From Coptis chinensis (lineage: Eukaryota; Streptophyta; Magnoliopsida; Ranunculales; Ranunculaceae): a stretch of DNA of 64,000 nt. The notes below the pieces were generated by a model. It made no database searches. It had not been told where the DNA came from and saw only the letters and a list, made by a program, of their open reading frames with translations. The translations under genes and the position numbers were made by a program. Of this stretch, positions 11,512 to 23,425 are shown piece after piece. The stretch covers positions 16,221,501 to 16,285,500 of the forward strand of contig CM027381.1 of assembly GCA_015680905.1 (NCBI GenBank). The letters run 5' to 3'. Each line of letters opens with the position of its first letter. The first letter of the stretch is position 1.

Positions 11512-12860
11512 GTTAATATATGTAGGTAATAATCTTTGCATCTTTCTATAAATATATTACATGAGTATCTATGATTGTTTGGCAGTAAGTTTCTGAAATC
11601 TAGGCTAGAGTACTTATTCTACAAATCCTGTGAGAATATAGCCTAAAGCCTTATATGAGTGAAATATTTGAGAAATTACACAAGGGAGAAGTAAATTCGG
11701 ATAGAGAAATCACACGTCCACTTGCTTGATCACTATACCATATCCTAAGCGAGAATTTAGGCCCTCTTTGGATCGATATAGCCAAAAATTCAAACCTATA
11801 AATTATTTTCCGCTAGTCGCCCCTCTGAGCCTTTCATTAGCCTTTCATAAACCACAATTCCTTTACCCTTTTACAAAAAACAAAACAAAATAAAAAATTA
11901 ACCTACCCATTTTAAAGCGAGTCTGAGAATAGGATGAGTGAAGAAAAGAAAAGAGAAAAACCTGTGTAAACAAAAATTAGTTAGTTGCTTCCGAAAAGAA
12001 AAGAAAAGAAGTTTTCATCCAAAGAAAAGAAAAGCAAAGAAAAATAAAAATAAAAACAAAATAAAAACTCCAAAAATAAAATAAAATGAGTCAAAAAGCC
12101 AAAATAAAAAGGCTAAGGATGGAAACAAAGTGTAGAAGCAAAAGAACAAGGTTTTCTCTAGTTACAGAATATGAAGATTCTATTATCTCAGACTGGTTCT
12201 TTTTGAATATCCATTTCCTTCATTCTTAAACCATCACCTAATCCCCGTAATACCTAATAAAGACATCTAGCTCAATTAGGAATAGGTTAGTGTGATAGTA
12301 AGTGACAGATGTGTTTGATCGACTTCAGCTTCCTTGTGTGTCATTTAGTTTGTAAGGTAAAGTGTGCCCACTCTTACTTACACCGAGTAGAAAAACTTGA
12401 GCGGAAAAATCAAAATGTTTTTGTCTTGACTTTTATGTGAGGACCTACTTAAGGACGTTATTCCAAAGTTTCAGAAACGGACCTGTTAGTGTATTTTATA
12501 GTATTACTCATTGTATATATATATTTATTCGTAGATGATTGATTATTATGCATATATTAACTTAGGGTTGGACTTGATTATTCTGTATTCATTGTTAGTG
12601 AGATGTATAAATAATTGAGACTTAAATAAGGAAACAATAGCTTTATTTCTTAGTCGTTGTAGTATATATAAAGTTTATGAGTATCTTCACTAGAAAACCC
12701 TCACGAGGCTATAACTCGTCCACTAGGGAATTCCTAGTGGTTTAAGGCATTGTTGCATATGGTCAATGCAATTGCATTCGGCAAAACGAGATTAGTTAGA
12801 ACTCCATTTTTAGTCACTTATTCTAATTTCTCATATTTGCTTGAGGCCAAGCAAAATGCT
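11512..12860 (+). other. 3' non-coding region of element A
   Basis: Long AT-rich stretch colinear with 51200-52545 of element B. It holds A-rich tracts (about 11870-12110) and a conserved block (ctcacgaggctataactcgt, near 12700) that also appears inverted in element C near 42640. No coding sequence is supported. Confidence 0.6.
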
Positions 12861-12874
12861 GTTTGGGGGTGGTT
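12861..12874 (+). promoter_or_regulatory. Polypurine tract of element A
   Basis: GTTTGGGGGTGGTT directly abutting the 3' LTR. This is the expected primer site for plus-strand DNA synthesis in LTR retrotransposons. Confidence 0.85.
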
Positions 12875-14430
12875 TGATAAGAGTCCAAAACTCTAGTTTT
12901 AACCCCTTTAATAATATCACTTTTGTCCAATTATGTGATTAATAAATAAGAGTTAGTACTATTATCGTGTTCTTGTGTATTTTAGGCATTGGAGTCGAAT
13001 ATGTGCAGAAATGCGTCTCTTTTGTGAGATAAAGAAGCAAAGGTAGATTGTTAAAAAGTTTTATGATAAAAGGCCAAGATTCAAGGAGAAAAATCCTTTT
13101 TAAAGCCCTGTCAAAGCTGAAAAGTCAAACTCAACGCGGGCAGAAATAGCGCATAAAAGTCAACAGAACTTCCGAAAGCCGTATCTTTGGACTCAGACCT
13201 CGGAATTGGGCCTACCTTATGTCAAAACAATCGGCTCGGATCAAGCTTTCTAATGGTCTAAGACTTGACCCAATCAGAGGACCACAAGTGGACGAAAAGG
13301 CTATTGAAGTCATTTCCAGCTGAAAACCCCTTTGTGGACTAAAATAATAAGGTTTTGGGCTCGATTTTCCGGCCCAAAACATGGCTCCTCAACCCATGCA
13401 CGAATTTGTGGATCTGGTCTCCTCCATATGAGAGACAAAGACTTAGATCTTAAGCATATAGTTTTTTACTTAGCAATTATCCAAGAACTTAGTTTAGAGC
13501 TAGTTATTTTTTGATAGAATTAGTTTTCATGCCAATAGATTAGTTTTAGAACAAAGAATGAGTATTATTTAGAATCAGATTTAGTTTTATAATAAAGAAT
13601 TAGTTTTTCATTTTAATTTAGTTTATGATTCAATTCTTATTTAGCTTTAGTTGTTTTAAATTCATAATTAGTTTGTCTTAATTTGATAATTACTTAATCA
13701 TAATCGTAGTTCTAAATTAGTTTTAAATCCAGTTTTAATTCATTTTGAATCTTAGACTATTGTTCAATTAGATTTATAAGTTTAATCATTTATTCAATAA
13801 TGAGTTGTTCTATTTGTTCTTGTTTTAGAAATGATAGTATAATGATTAAAGGCTAAAACCTCCATTAGAGGGGTTTGAAGAAGCCTTGATGAAACTTGAT
13901 TGTTGTTAGCGTAGAATAGTCATAATATTCTATTCCATTCTATAAAGTAATTAGTTCACCATGAGAATGGGTTTGATTGCTTCACATGCTAGTTGTTAGT
14001 TGGTAGAGATTACCATGAACAATTAGAGATTAGAAACACCCAATTGTTATGCGAAAGCACTGCGATACGGATTACGATATTTCTTCATTAGTTTATTAAG
14101 TCGAATCAAGGTGGAATCAAATTCCCCTAATTCATTATCATATTGTCAATTTAACATTTCTGTAGTTGAATTTTCGTATCTTGATTAGTTGAATTACCAT
14201 CGTAGTATAATTTCCATCGTTACTCTCATTGACTTTGATAGACTGATTATCGTAGTTAACATTGAATTCTAAAGAACTAGGAGTGGAACGAATTCTATAC
14301 TCCACTTATTGCAATAGCATCGAGAGTGTATAAAACTTTGATAATATTAAGCTGAAATTAGCTTTAGTTTTACTTACATTTGAGTCTCGTTACTTATTCA
14401 TGGGTAAAACTATCATTTTACCTTTTATCA
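12875..14430 (+). repeat. 3' LTR of element A
   Basis: 1556 bp from TGATAAGAGTCC to TTTTATCA, followed by the target duplication AAATA. It has the full LTR end that the 5' copy has lost. Confidence 0.9.
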
Positions 14431-14435
14431 AAATA

Positions 14436-17160
14436 GCATACACATTGTAGCGAGAAAGCCATTATACGTTCTTAACCCAAATTTTGGAATAAATGTTTGG
14501 AAACACTATTCAAAATATTCAAAAAAGGATAACAATGAATACCAAACTTTAAAAAGACAATCAGCCTACTTTGAAAACAAGTACCAAAGGCACATGGATT
14601 ATACATGGGGTGCCAAAATATCTTAAATCTTGCTCTACGAATAAATTCAAAGGGACATGTATGGCCAACTGCTAGTACATACATATGAACTAGGTTCTGA
14701 ATGGAAATCAAGATTTTGGACATGTTTGTTTCTGACTGGATTCTAATAATAAACTTTTTAGAAGAAAAGTCGTAGATACCCCTTTCCAAACCACCCCCTA
14801 AATAGTACTAAAAATAACAATATTATTAATAGTAATAGTAATAGTAGTAAAAATATTCAAGGGGAAAAAATTATTAACTTTCTAATTGAAATTACTTATT
14901 CACAGCAACATTTGTTTGGAATTTGGATCAAGCAGCTAATAAGCTTTAACATAGAAAACCTGGATTATCGGGTGAGCTCTCTGATGATGGAGGAATGGGT
15001 TGTCTAACAACCAAATGCAGCGTGTGACCATCTTCCACATCTAGATAGAGTCAAGGACAAAACTCAAAATCCACATAGTTAACTAAAATTTTAAACACAT
15101 AATAACCTTAAAAGCTTACGATACATATAAGCGCTTCCGAATCGTGATGAAATGACTTCATGCCCATGCACCAATAATTCAAACGGGAACAAAAAAGGCA
15201 TCCGCTTAAATGGGTTAAAATTATGATTCTTAAAAGTACTCTGTTTGTGCCCAGATCATGAAAGTAATTCCATTCACATTTCAATGTACTTTATCACATC
15301 TGATTAGAAAAATAATACGTAAGCACCAAATTAGACAGTAGATGGGTCTTAAATCCTATTTTCCACAATAAACTGTGTCTGACACCTCTATCCATGTCGG
15401 ATTATGACATACGTATCATTACCCATCCCCATAACATCTATACGCCTATGACACTAGGTTGGTCCCTGTAGACCACTTATCCGGTGATTTCCTTTCTAGA
15501 AAAAAAAAGGCGGGGGCAAGAGGGGATGCAACCAACCCCACTCTACAACACTGTTAATCTTGGAGACCTCTTACTGTGTCTCATTGTCTCCAATCAACTA
15601 CAAGATCCTCTAATAAAAAAGTCCTCTACTCAACACCATTCAATGTCCACCACCAAGAAATGCTTTGAAAATATCATTAATTGTGTTCGAGACATCCTTA
15701 AAATATTGCTCTATTAGTCTATTTCTATCAAGCCACCGGACCAGCACGTAGTATAAAAGCAAAATCTTCTAACTACCAGTCTCATAATTTTAAGTAGCGA
15801 CTTTGGCCCACCCTTACCAGAATAGGTCAACAAATCTTAATCTCAAATCAGAACATGTACACCAAAGGTCAAGCAGCTGAGTCGCTGAAAACAAAAATCT
15901 CGAGCAACCAAACAAACCAAGAAAAGATGATAGATTCCTCGAGTCAGTGCACAAAGCACCTATTTGGTATCCTTATTCACCTTCCCCTAAGATTCATAAT
16001 CAACATTTTGCCTTGAAGGGAGTACCATGAGCCATTGAGTCTACTCAACCAGGGAACTTGCTCTATACCAAGCTTTTTTGTGCATATACATATACAGTGG
16101 TCCTTCTGCGTTAGAGAAGAATGTGCTTAAAAAATGGACAAATGGAGAGAACAATGGCAGCAGAACTTCAAAAACTTATTATCAAAACTGCAAAGAGAGC
16201 AGTTTCCCCAGAGCCTATAATGCGCATCATATGATATAAAGCATAAAACAAAATCAAATCTGTAACAAATTTTACCAAAAAACTAAAAAGTTGCTCGATG
16301 ACCATTCTTCAAGAACCAACAAAATTATTATTATTTTTTTAAATCAGCTTAGACTTCACATATGAATCGGAATCAAAAGAATATATAACGCATGTTCTCT
16401 AAAATACTGAATCTATAATGCCTTAATATTTAAACTTCCTTAATCACCACAAACCAACAAAGATCACGCATATCTATGGATACGGTATGCTGAAAGAAGC
16501 TGATCATCTTTCAAACACAAATCTAAATTTGTTTTCAAATCAAACAACTGATAACCATAAAAGATACTTCTTTGATTTGATAATTCGAAGTGTAACCAAC
16601 CCCATAAGCTAAAAACCCAATTTTAATAAATCGGTATATAAAGTTGTTACCTTAAGCAAATTGAACTCTTTTGAGAATAAAAAATCTTATGGATCTATTC
16701 AAAGCTTTGCGATTTCCATCGATCTAGATTTGAATAGACAATATTCTATCAGCATTCAAGCCTAATTCAATCAAATCTCACAATCTCCAGCAGGAAACTT
16801 GTAACACATGAGAAGAGAAAGAAAAAAAGGAGGGAGAGAGGACGACTAACCAAATTCAAAACCCTAGCAGCAGTAGCGACGGCAGCGCAACAACTCGTTT
16901 CTATTTTTCTTTTTGAGGGCATATGTTTCGTTTTTTATTCCAGTGTGATTTTTATTTTGATTTTTAACTTTGTCACACATCAGTAAGCGTTACTAAATAT
17001 CCAATAAATGTTACAAAATAATTCAAGTATTTGGATAGATACTTACTAACGGTTAGAAACATTGCTAACAGATAAAAAGTGTGACAAATTACCTAATGGA
17101 TCAATATGTGTTACAAATATCAAATCCCAAATGTTGCAAAATCACCCAAATGGTGTAGTG
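14436..17160 (-). mobile_element. Right-hand part of a CACTA-type transposon with captured gene 5' region
   Basis: The right edge reads GGTGTAGTG (complement of CACTACACC), with subterminal TAACGGTTA- and GTTACAAA-type motifs over 16975-17150, matching the CACTA end at 10731. Inward from these, read on the minus strand, comes a pyrimidine-rich leader-like region (about 16920-16790) and a consensus-like splice donor (G-GTAACA near 16650). AT-rich intron-like DNA follows, contiguous with the RNF14-like exon at 6775-7100 once element A is removed. I infer a Pack-CACTA type element carrying the start of that gene in minus orientation. The left end is not in the window and no transposase is seen. 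Confidence 0.5.
17148..17160 (-). repeat. Terminal inverted repeat of the CACTA-type element
   Basis: Complement reads CACTACACCATTT, sharing its first 11 bases with the terminus at 10731. CTA at 17161-17163 would be the 3-bp target duplication; the partner is out of view. Confidence 0.65.
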
Positions 17161-17336
17161 CTAGATGGAGGAAGATAGAGATCAATTGGATTCATTCCAC
17201 AAAAACTGTAAAACCAGAGTGAAGTAAAGAGAAAAGGAGAAACCTTGTAACAACCATTGTTGGTTAATACAAAAGCTTACTTCGTTATCATTTCAATATC
17301 AAATCTTCTTTAGTTCTTTACTTTTATGATCATTGA
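17161..17336 (+). repeat. 5' LTR of Tat element E, left piece
   Basis: LTR-like sequence (purine-rich, gtaacaaccattgttggt) between the CACTA end and the 3.5-kb solo LTR. It joins 20866-20897 when the solo LTR and one ATTGA are removed. The start of this LTR lies beyond the CACTA insertion and is not visible. Confidence 0.6.
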
Positions 17337-18895
17337 TGTAACGCCCGTATTTAAAATACGTATTTATTTATTGATTTATTAATTAATTTAATTATTTATT
17401 TAAAAATCGGCTGAATTGGATTTGGGATACGCGGGCCTGGTTTTTGGGCCCGAGTCTGTTTTGGGCTTGGGTTTCAAACCCAAGTATATAATCACATTGT
17501 TCTAGAGAATAGGGTTCTTGGAGAATAAAAAAATAATAAAAAATGGAGGCAGAGCTAGAAACTTCGTTTCTTTGGAGGGGGGGCACGACTTCGGACTCGG
17601 AGGAATTTAAATCAAAGTACCGTTCATTATTGTGAGTAGATTAGTTTTCTATTTCACGTATAATTTTTTACTGTTCAAAGTTTTCGTTCATTCTTCGGTC
17701 ATTATTGTTTGTCCTATTGTTGTTAAACACTGGTTAAAATTATCGTTGTTAAAATTGGTTAAACTGTCGAAACTTTGTTAAAATTGGGTAAACTGTCGAA
17801 ACTCTATTGAGGCTAGGAAATCCACATTTGACTGTCCAAGCTTTATGGGCGCTAATGGCGTCGCCCAAACAGTTGAACGAAATCCTATTGGCTTGTTTGA
17901 ACTTTCTTTACTTGTTGGGGTATGGGGTATGGTTGGTTGTTGAGGTATGATGGAAATGCTGTTGGATGGGGCTGTCGAAGCGTTGCATCCGGCCCTAATG
18001 GCGTCGACTGTCATTTTGATTGTTGTTAGATTTGTCGGCTTGAATGGGTTGTTGGTGAGGGGGTAGCTAGTGTAGGGTGTGAGGGCTGTTAAGGGGTGCT
18101 ATTAAAGCTTGGGAAAAGCTTGGAAACAAGCTGTTAATGGCGGCATTAAGAAGAATCACCAGTAAAAGTATGTGACTGTGATTGTTGTCTTTTGTGTTTA
18201 TTGAAGGTTGGGGTAGAAAGGGGTTGAGGTTTGGGTATTGATGTTTGGTTGAGTGCTGTCGGGGGTGTGGTTGGGAGCTTGGAGAAGCCATTAATGGCGG
18301 CGAAAATTAGATCTAATGTTGAGGAAGATGGGGGATCAAATGATTAGAGTTTTTGGTTTTATTAAAGTTGTAGGGTTTGTGGTTAGGAGTGAAACCGCTT
18401 GGTTAAAAATGGGTGGTGTGTGGAAGAGTGGTGGCCGACTTTGGTGGCTGGTGTGGTGCTGGATCTGTTGGAGGGAGAAGAAAGGGAATGCGATCCGGTG
18501 CTCCCGGACGCATTCTAGTTTCTCTACTCATGTTAGCTGTTGGGCCTTGGGGCCGAAATGTTTAAGTTGTTGGGCCCGGTTTTTGTTTTAAGTTGTTGGG
18601 CCATTTCTAGATTAAGCTCTATGGGCTAGTTTCATTTTTTTGATTGGGCCCGATTTTGCTTTAATTTGTGGACCAATTCAGTTTAAAGTTTTGGGCCAGT
18701 TTCTAATATTGTTCGGGGCCAGTCCATAAGACTTAATAGAAATCCAATTGGGTCTTTCAACATTTAGACTTTTGGGTTCTAAGGTTTGGGCTTGGCCAGT
18801 TGGGTCCGAACCATTACCTTAGTCATGAGCCCATGAGCCATGCACCTTGACCTTAGCCATGAACCATGGCTATGACCACGCACCTGTTGAACATG

Positions 18896-19095
18896 GGAAC
18901 GGCAGTTTGACTTTGACTTTGACAATGACAGTTTGACTTCGACCATGATGTGTTGACTTTGACAATGACAGTTTGACTTCGACCATGATGTGTTGACTTT
19001 GACCATGAAAGTTTGACTTTGATAATGATGTGTTGACTTTGACAATGATGTGTTGACTTTGACTTTGACCGTTGACTGTGGAATGTTGACTTTTT
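18896..19095. repeat. Degenerate tandem repeat TTGACTTTGACAATGA
   Basis: About ten short units alternating tttgactttgacaatga, tttgacttcgaccatga and tgttgactttga. It lies within the 3.5-kb solo LTR and produces repetitive open frames on the minus strand that are not genes. Confidence 0.8.
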
Positions 19096-19689
19096 CCAGT
19101 TTTTCTCATATTTAAGAATATGGACAAATATAGTAATAAAATATTGTTGAAAATTATATAACGTTGTTTGTCATTATCTAATTAAGATTTGACGTGAGTA
19201 GTGTGTAAAGCATATATATATTGGGCTTTGATTGTGGACTATGGACTGTTTAATTGTGCTGCATTTTATGTTGTAAATTGTATGGACAAATCAAATGCTA
19301 AAATGCTGTGGAAGCTTGTATAGATTTGGTTGTCATTATCTAATTAAGATTTGACGTTGATATTATGACATTATATAATATGTTGGGATATATATATTAA
19401 AGGCAATAGTTTTGGAGAAATAAATGTATAGACACTCTATTATTTTATCTATGAGGTAGTATAGTATGTGTGGATATTTTCCCACGGGATTGTGGCTTAG
19501 TGCAATAATATATTGGCACGTGAAAGAATGAAAGTGGTTATGAGATATAATTAAGATATTTCTAAATATTGTGGCTTAGTGCAATAAGGTATTTGACCTG
19601 CACGTGATATAGTGGAATGTTTAGGAGTCATAGATGGATGACACTTGAATAAATTACGTAACGAAAATCCTAGAACCTAGCTACCACAA

Positions 19690-19920
19690 CTCATGTGATT
19701 TGGCCCTTCTGGCGTTTCAGTGAATCTGAATGGCCTTCGGGCGTAAGTAATGTGATTGGCCTTTCCGCGTTTCGATGAATTTGAATGGCCTTCGGTAAGT
19801 AATGTGATTGGCCCTTCCGGGCGTTTCAGTGAATCTGAATGGCCTTCGAGCCGTAATAATGTGATTGGCCCTTTCCGGCGTTTCGGTGAATCTGAATGGC
19901 CCTTTCCGGGCGAACCGAAT
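19690..19920. repeat. ~55-60-bp tandem repeat, about 4 units
   Basis: Units of the form gtgattggccc, ttccgggcgtttcagtgaat, ctgaatggccttcg with small indels, inside the solo LTR. Confidence 0.8.
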
Positions 19921-20224
19921 AGTGGCTTGATTATTCCGTTCGCGAAAATAGAACGAGACGCAGCGATATTTTATGCGAATAGTGGCGATACTTGCATAAT
20001 GGCTTTCGTGTGAGGGTTACCTAGTGTGCGGCATCCCGCTCAGGGTAGTTACGCACGGAGTGGTTCATTATGTAAGGGGAGGCATGTGGATGTACATGTT
20101 CGGCATTGGGAAGCGATTGTGGTAGACAGGGAAACTAGGTAAAACATAGATACGACGTGATTTTAGGGACACACAAAGAAAGCCTTAAATAATATAATTA
20201 TGGTAATATGTTGGTTATTTGTTT

Positions 20225-20415
20225 AGTTAGAACCTAAGGCGTCTCGATGGAGGAACTAGATGCCTTATTTATTATGCGTATAGTTTGTGGTGTGGTTAGT
20301 GGGAAGTTAAGGCGCCTCAGTGGAGGAACTACCTGCCTAAATTATTGTACTTAAGGATGTTGTTTTAGTCGTTGAAAGTTAAGGCTCCTCGGTGGAGGAA
20401 CTAACTGCCTTATGG
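20225..20415. repeat. ~80-bp tandem repeat, about 3 units
   Basis: Three copies of a unit holding aaggcgcctcxgtggagg followed by aactaactgcctta, inside the solo LTR. Confidence 0.7.
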
Positions 20416-20865
20416 ATTGCGTATATATTTGTATAAGAATATGTTGTATTTTAGGGCTACTCACACCAGCATTTTTATAATGGTGACCCGATTTGCATGT
20501 TTGCTTATCGGGTGTGTTCATTAAATGAACATAGTTAATAAGTCTTGACAGGTTTAGTGTTGAAGAAGATTGGTTGCTGCTTGTGGTTTGCGTTAGCGTT
20601 AGCGTTGCATTTCAAGATAGGCTTTGTTTTCCTTTGAGGTGATGTAGATTTTCAGTTGAGATAAGGTTTTTGCATTTTCATTTGTTAATTTTTGTAATGA
20701 AGAGGACTTTTGTTTAAGTTAAAAATTTTATTGGTTTTTAAATTATCCGCATTTTTAAACTGTTTATGGGTTTTTGGGAGTTTGAGAGTGTGTCACACCA
20801 CGAAGATCGAAGAGTCGGGAACAAATAATATTTTTCCGAATTCTGTCGAAATTTGGGGTGTGACA

Positions 20866-20897
20866 ATTGATCCTAGATAGATTTCCAGAGCACTACA
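20866..20897 (+). repeat. 5' LTR of element E, right end
   Basis: Starts with the second ATTGA duplication and ends CTACA, immediately before the primer-binding site. This fixes the LTR/internal boundary of element E. Confidence 0.65.
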
Positions 20898-20912
20898 TTG
20901 GCGCCGTCTGTG
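20898..20912 (+). promoter_or_regulatory. Primer-binding site of element E
   Basis: TTGGCGCCGTCTGTG directly after the LTR end. This is the usual minus-strand primer site wording of plant Tat-type Ty3/gypsy elements, so the element is oriented on the plus strand. Confidence 0.8.
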
Positions 20913-21057
20913 ATTCAAAGACAAGATCAGATTGTTATTTCTTTTCTTCTTTCTTTGATGATCGAGTCCTTTTGTTAAAAGTTTTGAGATAAAGAGTAAT
21001 TGTTTGTGTTTAAGAAACTTCGGTAATATCAGTGAAATGTTGAAAAAGTTAATCAAG

Positions 21058-22518
21058 ATGCCTCCAAAGCGTACTACATCAAGTAAACCAATGATGGTGA
21101 ATGAAGGAAGTACTTCTCACATTGTGTCTAAGAATGAGAGAGCAATACGATCATCAAGTAGAGTGATGGAAGAAGTAGAGGAGATACATGAAGAACAGGT
21201 GTCTTTGAAAGCTTTGTTGAGAAGGTTGGAGGATCTGGAAAAGCAAAACAAAATTTTAATGGCTGAAAATAAAGTTATAAGAGAAGAGAATGAGAAGCGT
21301 GCAGAAGACGCAATGTATGAGAAAGATAGAGAGGCATCGAGTTCAGGCACTCCAATGATAAAGAAGAGTCATGTTGAGGAAATGAGGAAAAGCCACCATG
21401 AAGAGGTGCAATCGGTAGCAAAACCGATGACAAAGATAATACAAGAGGAAGAGGTAAAAATGCCAGTCATGAAGGAAATGGTGCAGGAGATGATGCAGAG
21501 GCACTTTGGGGACCAATTGTTGGAAAAGGTATCGGCCTTAATATGGAAGCTAGCAGATGATGTGAGTCAAAACCCATTGAAAAAGGATATAGAGAGGGTG
21601 CCATTACCTCTAAAGTTCAAGAATCCAAAGTTCAGTCAGTATGACAGGACTTCTGATCCCATGGACCATCTGTTTAGCTATCGACACCAGTTCTCGATAT
21701 ATCAAGGTACCGAGTATTGGGATTCTGTACTATGTCAATCGTTTTCCTCGAGCCTTAAAGACAAAGCACTGAAATGGTTATGTACAATTCCTGAGGGAAT
21801 CATTCAATATTTTCGTGAGATTGAAGAAAGATTCCTCACCAACTACGGTCACCAAAAGGTGAAGCCAAAACAGGTGTCGGTCTTATTTCAGTTGAAACAA
21901 GGAAAGAATGAATCATTGAAGGATTTCTTGGCCAGGCTCAAGGTTGAAACTCAATCAGTGGAAAGGCTAGATGAGTCTAAGATGACTGCAGTCATGGCTT
22001 TCCAAATAGGTGTGATACCTGGATCTTTTATGCATAAATACCTTTTGATGAAGGAAGTTAAAAGTTTACAATAATTGTATGATAAGGCGGACAGAGATAC
22101 CAGAGTAGAAGAGGGGTTGAGAGCAGCCACTGTGCAAGCAGTATTGCAAGTCTCCGACACAGGGAAGAGAGATAAAGATAGTGGTGATCGACATGAGAAT
22201 CGAGACTCCTCGAGGTCAGATAACAAAAGACCTCAGGAGCAGTATACAAACCAAGATAATCAGCCACAACAAAGAAGGATATATGAGATAACATTGAAAG
22301 AAGAGTTAGAGCCTAATAACTTCATCGTCATCAATACTACAACAGAAGATATACTGAGGAGGATAGCAAAACAAGATTTTGTGACTTGGCCAAAATACCC
22401 TCTCAGGGAGGTGAAGGGCAGGTTCTGTCAATTCCACAAGATTGAAAACCATGAGACTAATAGACGCTTGCAGCTATTAAAGGAGATTGATAGGTTGATG
22501 AAGGATGGGAAATTGTGA
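21058..22518 (+). pseudogene. gag: Element E gag, one in-frame stop
   Basis: Starts at ATG 21058 (M-P-P-K-R-T-T-S-S-K). It has an N-terminal coiled-coil (about residues 45-110, E/K-rich), then a capsid-like Retrotrans_gag region (Y-D-R-T-S-D-P-M-D-H-L-F at about 215, then W-L-C-T-I-P, then L-F-Q-L-K-Q-G-K-N-E-S-L-K-D-F). A TAA at 22072-22074 interrupts an otherwise continuing frame. The nucleic-acid-binding knuckle is reduced to C-Q-F-H-K-x4-H and lacks the last cysteine of the C-x-F-H...G-H...C pattern usual in Tat Gag. It ends at a stop at 22516-22518, though homology continues into the protease. Non-functional. Confidence 0.85.
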
Positions 22519-22623
22519 GAGTTTAGAGCTGATGGAAAACCCACAGAAGCAGCAACAATACGCGATAAACCCCTTGGAGGAATAAATACGATTTACAAAG
22601 GGAAAATACCTCAGAAGAAAATC

Positions 22624-23175
22624 ATGAGAGATAAGATAAGAAAGATTTCAACAGTAAAAGAAGTGCTCAAGGTCAATGTCGATCCTGTTCCAGTAAGTCA
22701 GAGTTTGGTACCAGCAAGCATCCCAGGAGCAATTATATTCGTACCAGATAACCTGTCTAAGGTGATGTTACCACAAGATAATGTACTATTAACCACTTTG
22801 CGTATTTCTGGGTATGATTTTCAAAAGGTACTGGTAGATTGTGGTAGTTCTGTTAATATTTTATTTTGGAAAGCATTCATAGGCATGGGTCTCAATGAGA
22901 CTCATCTAAAGCATACAAAATTCAGTTTGTTTGGTTTTAATGGAAGCTTGACCAAGCCAGCAGGGAGAATAAAATTGCCAGTTCAAGTGGGTCCTCAGAC
23001 AGTAATGACGAAGTTCATGTTCATAAAGCATCACTCCGACGACAATGCACTACTTGGCCGAAAGTGGATACACGGTATGCGATTTGTTCCAAGTACATTC
23101 TACAAGGTGCTCAGATTTCCTATAGAGTATGGCTTGCATGAAATTAGGGGGGATCAGTCGGAGTCAAAAGTGTAA
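22624..23175 (+). pseudogene. pol: Element E aspartic protease region
   Basis: Retropepsin-like domain with active site V-D-C-G-S-S-V-N-I-L-F at about 22846-22880 and the later strand L-L-G-R-K-W-I-H-G-M. The catalytic triplet is D-C-G where D-T/S-G is expected, which may reduce or abolish activity. It is preceded by a linker with many V/P residues and continues the Gag frame after the stop at 22516-22518. Its role would be cleavage of the Gag-Pol polyprotein in the particle. Confidence 0.8.
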
Positions 23176-23425
23176 TTTCATCACGGTGAAGGGAATGATG
23201 AAGGGGAAAAGGCAATACACTCGGGGCATCTTGGAAAGCTCTAGTTAGTAGTTACATCAAGCTTTACCTGTCGACACCGATATGCAGATACATGAGCAGG
23301 TAAAGTTCACCCAAGAGCTTAAGCAAATGGAAGAAACCCCTTGGGAAAGAAAAATAATAGAGGCGGTGGAGAAAATTGATATTGGTACAGGAGAAAGTAA
23401 ACATCATACGTTCATTGGTACATAA

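Larger units (their letters stand above)
7734..14430 (+). mobile_element. Element A: pol-less Athila-related LTR retrotransposon
   Basis: Complete insertion bounded by LTRs that begin TGATAAGAGTCC and end TTTTATCA, with a perfect 5-bp target duplication AAATA (7729-7733 and 14431-14435). The internal part holds one broken protein frame (9413-10312), a CACTA-type insertion (10731-11508), a long non-coding 3' part and a polypurine tract at 12861-12874. There is no gag zinc knuckle, protease, reverse transcriptase or integrase. Compared with element B, A has lost the last ~90 bp of the 5' LTR, the primer-binding site and the first reading frame, so it cannot be copied again. It sits in captured DNA of the CACTA element. 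Confidence 0.85.
17337..20865 (+). mobile_element. Large solo LTR (3.5 kb), possibly chromovirus/Tekay-like
   Basis: Begins TGTAACGCCCG and ends GGGGTGTGACA, flanked by a perfect 5-bp duplication ATTGA (17332-17336, 20866-20870). The start/end pair and the length fit long plant chromovirus LTRs. Inside are three tandem arrays, runs of ttgggcc/gggcccg words (18540-18760) and no gag or pol. A solo LTR is left when the two LTRs of an element recombine. Short reading frames within it look like chance. Family naming is inference; the insertion edges are seen directly. Confidence 0.7.

Noticed and set aside
14472-14789. 105-residue minus-strand frame in the captured CACTA DNA
   Set aside because: No motif, AT-rich intron-like sequence, no splice-site support for an exon here.
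10731-17160. A single CACTA element spanning from CACTACACC at 10731 to GGTGTAGTG at 17160
   Set aside because: The left terminus lies inside element A, whose AAATA duplication and colinearity with B show A continues from 11509 to 14430. The flanking triplets (TAG and CTA) also do not match.
18316-18591. W/G-rich plus-strand frame of 91 residues
   Set aside because: Composition driven, located in the middle of the solo LTR, no recognisable domain.
18779-19127. Repetitive S/Q/K/H-rich frames on the minus strand
   Set aside because: Products of the TTGACTTTGACAATGA tandem repeat inside a solo LTR; not genes.
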